Positions 1 through 5,702 of a stretch of 6,346 bases of DNA are shown here, piece by piece. Numbering within the stretch: position 1 is the first letter of the stretch; each line of letters begins with the position of its first letter. The DNA is from an uncultured Selenomonadaceae bacterium (GTDB lineage Bacteria; Bacillota; Negativicutes; Selenomonadales; Selenomonadaceae). The notes beneath the pieces are model-generated. The model was not told the DNA's origin. It saw only the letters and a program-made list of their open reading frames with translations, and searched no databases. The position numbers were made by a program, and so were the translations under genes. The stretch lies in NCBI GenBank assembly GCA_910579115.1, contig CAJTSO010000073.1:1-6346 (forward strand), written 5' to 3'.

Positions 1-91
1 CCTGAATTTCCTCAGGGGTTGGGCCAAGCTTTATCACCTTGACGAGATGGGGCTCGGACTCCCATTGGGCAAATTTGATAACTTTCGACAA
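1..91 (-). CDS. fliH: FliH, flagellar export ATPase regulator (N-terminus, partial)
   Basis: Directly after the fliG stop the same frame continues from a TTG at 89-91: MSKVIKFAQWESEPHLVKV and on to the window edge, about 30 codons. FliH binds the export ATPase FliI, restrains it and ties it to the C ring; it follows fliG in most bacterial flagellar operons. The opening MSKVIK is typical of Firmicute FliH proteins, and the position supports the call more than the short sequence does. Because a TAA is immediately upstream in frame, translation cannot start earlier, and TTG is the first usable start codon. The nearest ribosome binding site, AGGAG at 106-110, is 14 nt away, long for efficient initiation, so reinitiation after fliG is likely. 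The rest of the gene is outside the window. Confidence 0.8.
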   Translation of the reverse strand, partial: MSKVIKFAQWESEPHLVKVIKLGPTPEEIQ

Positions 92-1111
92 TTAAATCAT
101 CTCGTCTCCTTTGCCGCGGGATACCTGAATCTGTCCCTTATCCTCCAGACGGCGGATGACGCCGACAATCTTCTGCTGGGCTTCCTCAACATCACGCAGC
201 TTGACAGGGCCCATAAATTCGATTTCTTCCTTGAGCATTTCGGCCGCGCGGGAGGACATATTCTTGTATATCTTGGAAGCAACTTCTTCGTTGGTGCCTT
301 TGAGGGCCAGAGACAGCTCCTTGTTGTCCACCTCTCGGAGAATAAGCTGAAGATCCCGGTCGCCGATCATGACGATATCCTCGAACACGAACATGAGCTT
401 CTTGATTTCCTCGGTAAGCTCCGGGTTGTCAACCTCGAGGGTATCAATGATGGTTTTCTCAGTATTGCGGTCAACCAGGTTGAGCACATCGACGATGGCC
501 TTGATACCGCCGGCGGCGGTGAAATCCTGATTGACGACGGCGCTGAGCTTCCGTTCCAGCACCCGCTCCACTTCCCTGATTATATCGGGAGAAGTGCGAT
601 CCATGGTGGCAATGCGTTTGGCTACCTCGCTCTGCCGGTCAGGCGGAAGGGAGGAGAGGAGCATCGCCGCCTGCTGGGACTCCATATAAGCCATGACCAA
701 GGCAATGGTCTGAGGATGCTCATTCTGGATGAAGTTCAGAAGCTGGCTGGGGTCAGTCTTGCGCAGGAAGTCAAAGGGCTTTACCTGCAGGCTGGTAGTC
801 AGGCGGTTGATGATGCTGGCGGCTTTCTCGGCCCCCAATGCCTTTTCAAGGACGTTTTGGGCGTACTCAAGACCGCCGGTGGAGAGGTAGTTCTTCACCA
901 TCATCATCTGATAAAATTCGCTGATAACCTGCTGCTGCAGCTCCTGGTCCACCGAACGCTGGCTGGCAATTTCCAGAGTTATCTTCTCGATTTCATCATC
1001 GGCAAGATGCTGGAACATCTTGGCGGAATACTCAGGACCAAGGGAGATACAGAGTATTGCCGCTTTCTGCTGATTTGTTATGTTTCCATCGCTGTTGCCG
1101 TACATATCCAT
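92..1111 (-). CDS. fliG: FliG, flagellar motor switch protein
   Basis: FliG is the rotor component of the C ring. Its N-terminus binds the FliF tail, its middle part contacts FliM, and its C-terminal domain interacts with the stator to produce torque. The 339-residue protein is full length. The N domain (about 12-105) begins NQQKAAILCISLGPEYSAKM. The middle domain contains the FliM-binding EHPQ motif at 131-134. The Gly-Gly linker GGIKAIVDVLN is at 201-211, and the switch motif MFVF at 240-243. The C-terminal torque helix region carries charged residues including Arg259, Lys271, Arg288, Glu291 and Lys294. GGAGG lies 11 nt upstream of the ATG at 1109-1111, inside the fliF end, so translation is probably coupled to fliF. 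Residues 1-11 are not conserved in the family. Confidence 0.97.
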   Translation of the reverse strand: MDMYGNSDGNITNQQKAAILCISLGPEYSAKMFQHLADDEIEKITLEIASQRSVDQELQQQVISEFYQMMMVKNYLSTGGLEYAQNVLEKALGAEKAASIINRLTTSLQVKPFDFLRKTDPSQLLNFIQNEHPQTIALVMAYMESQQAAMLLSSLPPDRQSEVAKRIATMDRTSPDIIREVERVLERKLSAVVNQDFTAAGGIKAIVDVLNLVDRNTEKTIIDTLEVDNPELTEEIKKLMFVFEDIVMIGDRDLQLILREVDNKELSLALKGTNEEVASKIYKNMSSRAAEMLKEEIEFMGPVKLRDVEEAQQKIVGVIRRLEDKGQIQVSRGKGDEMI

Positions 1112-1117
1112 AAGTCA

Positions 1118-2767
1118 TTATTCCTCCGACAGCCATCCCTTGAGGAGCATGGCCGCTTCTGCCGGCTGAGTATTGATGAGTTCTTCCACGGCTTCCCGTT
1201 CCTCGATAACCCGCTTCTCCTCCGCGCTGAGCTCCTTTGGCACGTCCGGCGGAATCTCGCCATTGGCGATGGCCTGACGGCGCAGCTCCGCGAACTCCGC
1301 CGCCTGACGGGCTTCCTCGGCCTGACGGGCAGCTTCCTCCTCAGCCAGACGCTGAGCCTCGGCTGCCGCAGCGGCTTCAGCCGCGAGCCTCTGTTGACGG
1401 CGGCGGTAGAGAACCGCTGCCACAATGAGGAGAACGAGGAGGATAGGACCGACAATCATGTATATCTGACGCATCTCTGCATCCCTGACCTTCTGTTCCT
1501 CGGCCGCCTTGCGCTCAGCGATTTCGGTGCTGAAGGGTACCGGCTCTACGGAAATGGTATCGCCCCGGCGAGGGTCAATACCGGCCGCGCTGGCTACAGA
1601 GCGTCTGATGCTCTCCTGCTGGGCAGCGTTGAGCTCATCATTGACGAGGACGCCTACGTTCAGGTGACGGATAGAACCGGGAGAAGCAACGACTTTAGAC
1701 TTCTCCTCGTTGATTTCGTAATTCTTGGTGGTTTCCTTTTTCTCATAGTCCGCCCGGGCGTTGCCCTGGGTGGCAACATAGCCGGGAATATTGGACTGGG
1801 TGCCGGCGGGGCCGCCCGGAACATCGGAATTTCCGGTGTAGGTCTCGCTTATATCCTGCTGGCTGCGGATGATACCGGCGTCATCCACCACCGGGGTATA
1901 AACGGCTTTGTCGGTAAGGCGCTGGTCAAAATCCAGCTCAACGCTTACCCGGACAAAGGCTTTACCCTGTCCCAGCGCCTGGTCAAGGAGGGTCTGGAGA
2001 CCGATCTGAAGGCGTTCCTCCACCTGTCTGGTCATTTCCAGCTGTTCGAGGGTCTTTTTGTGTTCGTCTCTTGCCTTGTTGCGCTCCTGCTCCTCCTGCT
2101 CCTCCTCGGAGTCATTCAGAATTTTGCCCCGGTCGTTGACGATGGTGATATTCTCCGGCGTCAGTCCCTGAATTGAATGGGCCACAAGGTTCGTGATGCC
2201 TCTGATCTCCTTCTTGGAGAGTTTTTTCTCCGGACGGAGGCGCAGCATGATGGAGGCGGTGGCGGGTTTTTCATTCTTCTTGTAGAGGCTGTCCTCCGGA
2301 AGGACGATATGCACCCGGGCCTTTTCGATTGCCTCAATCTGTTCAATAGTACGGGTCAGCTCTCCCTGCAACGCTTGCAGGTAGTTGACCTTATTCTGGA
2401 ACTCGGTCACGCCCAGCTTGGAGTCATCGAAGAGCTCAAAGCCCTTGTGTCCTCTGGGCAGTCCCTGGGTGGCCAGGTCAAGGCGGGCATCGTGTACCTT
2501 CTGCTTCGGAACAAGTATAGTTGCCCCGTCCTTGCCCTCCTGTACCTCGTAGGGCACCCCGGCTTCTTTCAGTTTAGCGGTGACATCACCGGCATCTTTT
2601 GTCTCAAGGCCGGTATACAGTGACACCAGCTCTGGTCTGTTTCCGTACCAGTAGCTCCAGCCAAATATAGCGGCGAATACAAGAGCGGCAACTCCGATTA
2701 TTACCTGACGCTGCCGCTTTGTCGTTTTATTCCACAGCTCTATGTACTGAGCCTTCCAGTCAGCCAT
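1118..2767 (-). CDS. fliF: FliF, flagellar MS-ring protein
   Basis: FliF forms the MS ring in the cytoplasmic membrane, the foundation of the basal body and the housing of the export gate. The protein has 549 residues from the ATG at 2765-2767. A short cytoplasmic start (MADWKAQYIELWNKT) precedes a membrane segment at about 22-41. The YscJ-like ring-building domain covers about 45-215 and includes ARVHIVLPEDSLY. An acidic/charged stretch follows at 219-240. The FliF C-domain contains the Gly/Pro-rich beta-collar loop at about 310-335. The second membrane segment is at about 435-454 (IYMIVGPILLVLLIVAAVLY), followed by RRR. An unusually Ala/Glu/Arg/Gln-rich predicted coiled coil spans about 460-500. 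The C-terminal FliG-binding helix ends MLLKGWLSEE. The in-frame ATG three codons upstream abuts AAGGG with no spacing, while the chosen ATG has it nine bases away. fliG starts 6 nt after the stop. Confidence 0.97.
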   Translation of the reverse strand: MADWKAQYIELWNKTTKRQRQVIIGVAALVFAAIFGWSYWYGNRPELVSLYTGLETKDAGDVTAKLKEAGVPYEVQEGKDGATILVPKQKVHDARLDLATQGLPRGHKGFELFDDSKLGVTEFQNKVNYLQALQGELTRTIEQIEAIEKARVHIVLPEDSLYKKNEKPATASIMLRLRPEKKLSKKEIRGITNLVAHSIQGLTPENITIVNDRGKILNDSEEEQEEQERNKARDEHKKTLEQLEMTRQVEERLQIGLQTLLDQALGQGKAFVRVSVELDFDQRLTDKAVYTPVVDDAGIIRSQQDISETYTGNSDVPGGPAGTQSNIPGYVATQGNARADYEKKETTKNYEINEEKSKVVASPGSIRHLNVGVLVNDELNAAQQESIRRSVASAAGIDPRRGDTISVEPVPFSTEIAERKAAEEQKVRDAEMRQIYMIVGPILLVLLIVAAVLYRRRQQRLAAEAAAAAEAQRLAEEEAARQAEEARQAAEFAELRRQAIANGEIPPDVPKELSAEEKRVIEEREAVEELINTQPAEAAMLLKGWLSEE

Positions 2768-2776
2768 TTCATCCAT

Positions 2777-2781
2777 CCCTT
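2777..2781 (-). promoter_or_regulatory. Ribosome binding site deciding the fliF start
   Basis: AAGGG on the minus strand is nine bases before the ATG at 2765-2767 but directly touches the ATG at 2774-2776. The spacing favours the inner start, MADWK. The evidence is moderate because spacing of nine is at the long end. Confidence 0.45.
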
Positions 2782-2813
2782 CACGGATTTATACGCAGAA
2801 GCAAAATTTTCAA

Positions 2814-3119
2814 TCACACCTGCATCCGCATAAGTTCCTGATAGGCTTCGATCGCTTTGTTTCTCACCTGCACCGTCAGGTTCAGGGCAATCTGAGCCTT
2901 CTGGCCGGCGATCACTACTTCAGCCACATCGTTTACCTGACCGGCGGCCAACAGGGCTTTCATCCGCCCGGATTCGTGCTGGAGGCGGTTCGTCTCCTCC
3001 AGGGAATCGGTCAGAAACTCGCCGAAGGTTTTTACCGGCGTCTGGGCGGTTTCCTGTACCGGGTCAGTTATCTGGTCTGCTGTGGGCTGTACCGGCATCA
3101 TGGCCAGCTTTTCGATCAT
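2814..3119 (-). CDS. fliE: FliE, flagellar rod/MS-ring junction protein
   Basis: FliE links the MS ring (FliF) to the proximal rod and is among the first substrates exported by the flagellar type III apparatus. The protein is 101 residues from the ATG at 3117-3119, matching the family length. Residues 1-30 are a variable Pro/Thr/Gln-rich leader. TFGEFLTDSLEETNRLQHES follows at 31-50. The conserved C-terminal half includes DVAEVVIAGQKAQIALNLTV at 64-83 and VRNKAIEAYQELMRMQV at 85-101, the canonical FliE ending. A GTG three codons upstream was rejected because it lies inside the ribosome binding site. fliF begins 46 nt after its stop. Confidence 0.96.
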   Translation of the reverse strand: MIEKLAMMPVQPTADQITDPVQETAQTPVKTFGEFLTDSLEETNRLQHESGRMKALLAAGQVNDVAEVVIAGQKAQIALNLTVQVRNKAIEAYQELMRMQV

Positions 3120-3125
3120 AATGAA

Positions 3126-3132
3126 CACCTCT
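3126..3132 (-). promoter_or_regulatory. Ribosome binding site deciding the fliE start
   Basis: AGAGGTG on the minus strand lies six bases before the ATG at 3117-3119. The GTG at 3126-3128, which would add MFI to the protein, is inside this site and is therefore unlikely to be the start. Confidence 0.75.
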
Positions 3133-3164
3133 GCCTGTTACTAGCGAGTCGTTATCCTTCAATG

Positions 3165-3189
3165 GGCCGGCTGCTCAATCACTCCGGCC
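3165..3189. repeat. GC-rich hairpin in the flgC-fliE spacer
   Basis: GGCCGG (3165-3170) and CCGGCC (3184-3189) form a perfect six-pair GC-only stem around a 13-nt loop. No T run follows on either strand, so it does not look like an intrinsic terminator. It sits in the largest gap within the flagellar gene block (3120-3204), about 40 nt from the flgC stop to the end of the stem. It could stabilise or punctuate the mRNA, or be chance. No promoter was recognised in this spacer. Confidence 0.4.
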
Positions 3190-3204
3190 GCGTCATGCTT
3201 TCAA

Positions 3205-3660
3205 TCAGCCCTTGCCAACATCAAGGGCGCTCTGGGCCATTGCCTTGGCGGCATTGATGACGGTGACATTTGCTTCGTAGCCCCGGGAGGCGGTTATCAT
3301 ATCCACCATTTCAGCCACGATGTTGATATTGGGCTTTTCCACATAGCCCTCGGCATTTGCGTCGGGGTGGCCCGGATCGTAAACCATGATACCGGGGGTG
3401 TCGTCCGTACCTATTCTGGTTGCCCTGACCCCTTTGCCAACTGGGTCCTTTTGGGGGAAAATCTCCCCCGCCAGAATCCTGGCAAAATTCGGCTCGGATT
3501 CAACCCGAGGCTCAAAAACGACATACTTGCGTTTGAAAGCGCCGCCTTCCGCCGTCCTGGTGGTGTTGGCATTGGCAATATTGTTGGCGATTACATCCAT
3601 CCGCAGGTGCTCAGCGGTAAGGCCGCTGGCGGCTGCATCGATTCCGCCGAATAATCTCAT
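3205..3660 (-). CDS. flgC: FlgC, flagellar proximal rod protein
   Basis: FlgC is the second proximal rod subunit, exported by the flagellar type III system and assembled with FlgB and FliE. With the ATG at 3658-3660 it has 151 residues, the usual size in Firmicutes. Key segments are MRLFGGIDAAASGLTAEHLR at 1-20, the rod signature IANNIANANTTRT at 24-36, DPGHPDANAEGYV at 95-107 typical of FlgC, and a C-terminal helix MITASRGYEANVTVINAAKA at 121-140. The open frame extends three codons further to a GTG at 3667-3669. That GTG is part of the ribosome binding site GAGGTGA, which is ideally placed for the ATG, and family members start MR(I/L)FGG. An 85-bp spacer separates it from fliE. Confidence 0.97.
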   Translation of the reverse strand: MRLFGGIDAAASGLTAEHLRMDVIANNIANANTTRTAEGGAFKRKYVVFEPRVESEPNFARILAGEIFPQKDPVGKGVRATRIGTDDTPGIMVYDPGHPDANAEGYVEKPNINIVAEMVDMITASRGYEANVTVINAAKAMAQSALDVGKG

Positions 3661-3665
3661 GATCT

Positions 3666-3672
3666 TCACCTC
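3666..3672 (-). promoter_or_regulatory. Ribosome binding site deciding the flgC start
   Basis: GAGGTGA on the minus strand lies five bases before the ATG at 3658-3660. It contains the in-frame GTG that could be mistaken for a start, so translation should begin at MRLFGG. Confidence 0.8.
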
Positions 3673-3683
3673 GAAAAAAGCTG

Positions 3684-4118
3684 TCAGCCGTTGCTGGTAA
3701 TTACGGATTTCACATCGGAAATGTAGCCGCTAAGGGAACTGGCCATCGCCTGGTAATAAAGCTGATTCTGGGACAGGCGGGCCATTTCTTCATCGATATC
3801 CACATTGTTTCCGTCAGTGCGCATGGTAAGTTCCGTGTGCTTTTTTACGACGGGCACCGCCTTAAAGGGCTTTTCCGCCTTCGGGCCGCCGATATGCTTC
3901 TCATGGGTCCGGGCCATCTTCAGCTTCCCATCCTTATCCTTTGATGGACCCATGAGCTCCTGAGCAAGCATATCCTCAAAGAGAACCTCGCTCTTCTTAA
4001 ATTCCGGAGTGTTTACATTGGCGATATTATTGGCGATAACGCCCTGCCTGAGAGACGCGGCCTCCATTCCGCGGCTGAGGTAATGCATGGATGGGGCATT
4101 GAATATTTGTTCCAGCAT
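3684..4118 (-). CDS. flgB: FlgB, flagellar proximal rod protein
   Basis: FlgB is a structural protein of the proximal rod, the part of the flagellar drive shaft next to the MS ring. It is exported by the flagellar type III system without a cleaved signal peptide. The 144-residue length is normal. The N-terminal rod-protein signature ANNIANVNTPEFKK is at 29-42, preceded by an amphipathic helix (LSRGMEAASLRQGVI). The C-terminal signature DGNNVDIDEEMARL is at 102-115, and a final helix includes YYQAMASSLSGYI at 121-133. The central region (about 55-95) is Lys-rich and variable. The start has a strong ribosome binding site, GAGGGAG, seven bases upstream. FlgB is the first gene of the flagellar block, and flgC follows after 23 nt. 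A paralogous rod protein is unlikely given the order flgB-flgC-fliE. Confidence 0.97.
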   Translation of the reverse strand: MLEQIFNAPSMHYLSRGMEAASLRQGVIANNIANVNTPEFKKSEVLFEDMLAQELMGPSKDKDGKLKMARTHEKHIGGPKAEKPFKAVPVVKKHTELTMRTDGNNVDIDEEMARLSQNQLYYQAMASSLSGYISDVKSVITSNG

Positions 4119-4156
4119 CGCTTTTCTCCCTCAAAAATCAAATATTATTTCCTATC

Positions 4157-4184
4157 AAAAAAACGGTATGACTACCCAGTTTTT
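4157..4184 (-). terminator. T-tailed hairpin: hslVU terminator or flgB leader attenuator
   Basis: On the minus strand AAAAAC (4179-4184), a two-base bulge TG, GGTA (4173-4176), the loop GTCA, TACC (4165-4168) and GTTTTT (4159-4164) form a ten-pair bulged stem that runs into seven T (4157-4163). A competing pairing of ACGG (4186-4189) with CCGT (4163-4166) also exists. The stem is rich in A-T pairs, so it would be a modest intrinsic terminator. The opposite strand also shows a T run, so it could work in both directions. It lies downstream of the flgB promoter candidate, so it would fall at the very 5' end of the flagellar transcript as well as after hslU. Confidence 0.45.
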
Positions 4185-4194
4185 GCCGTAGATA

Positions 4195-4223
4195 ATGATA
4201 CCACAAAATAAGAATCTTGAAAA
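4195..4223 (-). promoter_or_regulatory. Candidate sigma-70/sigma-A promoter for the flagellar operon
   Basis: On the minus strand a -35-like TTTTCA (4218-4223, four of six consensus bases) is followed after exactly 17 nt by TATCAT (4195-4200, five of six). TG precedes the -10 by one base, giving an extended -10 (TGGTATCAT). Transcription would start near 4186-4189, about 70 nt before the flgB ATG. I saw no sigma-28 (TAAA-N15-GCCGATAA) or sigma-54 (TGGCAC-N5-TTGC) match in the gap. This fits an early flagellar operon read by the housekeeping sigma factor. The call rests on sequence match only. Confidence 0.5.
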
Positions 4224-4228
4224 GTCTT
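4210..4228. repeat. Imperfect 19-bp inverted repeat over the -35 box (possible operator)
   Basis: The minus-strand sequence AAGACTTTTCAAGATTCTT is an imperfect palindrome: seven of nine arm pairs are complementary around a central C. It completely covers the candidate -35 element TTTTCA, so a protein bound here would be expected to block RNA polymerase. It matches the CodY box (AATTTTCWGAAAATT) poorly, and I do not recognise it as the site of a named regulator. In such AT-rich DNA it could be chance. Confidence 0.3.
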
Positions 4229-4302
4229 TTTGTAATAGGAAATCTCTCACTCAAGTCATGGACAAAAGTTTTATTTTTCCTTTACCGTCCCTGTGAAAGG
4301 AT

Positions 4303-5700
4303 TTACAGGATGAACCGGCTCAAATCAGAGTCAACGGTTATATCCTTCAGCCTGGTTTCCACGTAATCCCCGTCAATTACCACCGTCTTGTCCTCCAGGT
4401 CGGGCGCTTCAAAGGAAAGCTCCTCCAGCAGCTTCTCCAGAAGGGTATGAAGCCGTCTTGCCCCAATGTTTTCGGTATTGGCGTTTACATCCTCCGCCAT
4501 CCGGGCCAGCCGGTGTACGGCGCTGTCCGCAAACTCCACGGCGACTCCTTCCGTAGCCAGCAGGGCAACGTACTGCTTGACAAGGGCGTTTTTCGGCTCC
4601 GTCAGGATGCGGACAAAGTCTTCCTTTTTCAGAGAGTTCAGCTCTACCCGGATGGGGAAGCGTCCCTGCAGCTCCGGGATCAGGTCGCTGGGCTTTGACA
4701 CGTGGAAGGCTCCGGCTGCAATGAAGAGGACATGGTCAGTTTTCACCGGCCCATACTTGGTAGAGACGGTGCTTCCTTCAACGATGGGCAATATATCCCG
4801 CTGGACACCCTCCCGGCTTACGTCCGCTCCGCTGGCGCCGCCCTTGGCCGCCACCTTGTCGATCTCATCGATGAACACGATGCCGCTCTGCTCAGCCTGT
4901 TTGATGGCTGTCTCGATGACGTTGTCCATGTCGATGAGCTTTTCCGCTTCTTCCTGACGGAAGATTTTCCGGGCCTGAGCCACGGTGACCTTTTTGTTTT
5001 TCTTTTTCTTCGGCACCAGCTTGCCCAGCATATCCTGCAAATCGTCGCCGATGCCATCAAGGTTCGGCCCGGCGAACATCCCCATCATCTGGGGCATTTC
5101 CTGTTTCTCCAGCTTTATCTCGATAAGCTCTTCTTCCAGCTCCCCCTTGGCCAGCCGCTTTTTCACAAAAGCCCGGCCGGCGCTGAGTTTTCTCTCCGGC
5201 TCCGGTTTTTCGCCGCTGTCCGCGCCGCCAGCAAAGGCATCCATCATCCTGGCCAGGGGAGTGGCCGCGGTTTCCTCATTCCTGGACTCCGGCACCAGAG
5301 CGTCAATGATCCGCTCCTCCGCCAGCTCCGCCGCCCGTTCCTCCACTTCTTCCAGGCGGCGCTTGTGAACGCTGCGCACTGCTTCATGGGCCAGATCCCG
5401 GACGATGCTGTCCACATCCCGTCCCACATAGCCAACTTCTGTAAACTTGGTGGCTTCAACCTTGACGAAGGGGGCATCCACCAGTCTGGCCAGCCGCCGG
5501 GCAATCTCGGTCTTACCTACGCCGGTGCTGCCAATCATCAGAATATTCTTGGGAACGATGTCCTCCTTCATGGATTCCTCCAGCCGGGCGGCCCGCCAGC
5601 GATTCCTGAGGGCCACCGCCACGGATTTTTTTGCTTCGGCCTGTCCTACGATGTATTTGTCCAGCTCGGCTACGATCTGCCGGGGAGTAAGCTCTGTCAT
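4303..5700 (-). CDS. hslU: HslU, AAA+ ATPase/unfoldase of the HslVU (CodWX) protease
   Basis: HslU is the hexameric Clp/Hsp100-family ATPase that recognises, unfolds and translocates substrates into HslV in the cytoplasm. The 465-residue length is typical. Visible motifs are the start MTELTPRQIV, Walker A GSTGVGKT at 57-64 (E. coli has Pro where this has Ser), and the pore loop GYVGRD at 90-95. The charged, variable I-domain covers about 110-240 and includes a lysine cluster at 231-237. Walker B VFIDEID is at 275-281, followed by GADVSREGVQRDILPIVEG at 291-309. ELQGRFPIRVEL at 343-354 carries the likely arginine finger, and the sensor-2 region GARRLH is at 413-418. The C-terminus DLSRFIL is the conserved tail that docks into HslV. 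AGGAGA at 5707-5712, inside the last codons of hslV, is a good ribosome binding site for the ATG at 5698-5700 and suggests translational coupling. No key residue is missing. Confidence 0.98.
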   Translation of the reverse strand: MTELTPRQIVAELDKYIVGQAEAKKSVAVALRNRWRAARLEESMKEDIVPKNILMIGSTGVGKTEIARRLARLVDAPFVKVEATKFTEVGYVGRDVDSIVRDLAHEAVRSVHKRRLEEVEERAAELAEERIIDALVPESRNEETAATPLARMMDAFAGGADSGEKPEPERKLSAGRAFVKKRLAKGELEEELIEIKLEKQEMPQMMGMFAGPNLDGIGDDLQDMLGKLVPKKKKNKKVTVAQARKIFRQEEAEKLIDMDNVIETAIKQAEQSGIVFIDEIDKVAAKGGASGADVSREGVQRDILPIVEGSTVSTKYGPVKTDHVLFIAAGAFHVSKPSDLIPELQGRFPIRVELNSLKKEDFVRILTEPKNALVKQYVALLATEGVAVEFADSAVHRLARMAEDVNANTENIGARRLHTLLEKLLEELSFEAPDLEDKTVVIDGDYVETRLKDITVDSDLSRFIL

Positions 5701-5702
5701 GA

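Larger units (their letters stand above)
4119..4302. other. AT-rich intergenic region between hslU and flgB (no gene; codY position empty)
   Basis: This 184-bp gap is clearly more AT-rich than the coding DNA on either side. No credible open frame was found on either strand. In B. subtilis codY sits here between codX (hslU) and flgB; no CodY sequence is visible. On the minus strand the gap holds, in order, about 75 nt with nothing recognisable after hslU, an imperfect palindrome, a promoter candidate, a T-tailed hairpin, and the flgB ribosome binding site GAGGGAG (4126-4132) seven bases before its ATG. Confidence 0.75.

Noticed and set aside
47..2176. A 709-codon open frame on the plus strand opposite fliG and most of fliF
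   Set aside because: It is antisense to two unmistakable flagellar genes and has low-complexity Leu/Gly-rich sequence with no recognisable domain. Long antisense frames arise from the codon bias of GC-rich genes.
2788..2813. TTGAAA and TATAAA between fliE and fliF as an internal promoter
   Set aside because: The hexamers are separated by only 14 nt, too short for a sigma-70 promoter, and the gap lies inside a tight operon.
4211..4227. CodY box in the flgB upstream region
   Set aside because: The best alignment to AATTTTCWGAAAATT has about six mismatches in 15, no better than expected in AT-rich DNA.
4119..4302. Sigma-28 or sigma-54 flagellar promoter before flgB
   Set aside because: No TAAA-N15-GCCGATAA or TGGCAC-N5-TTGC pattern is present on the minus strand.
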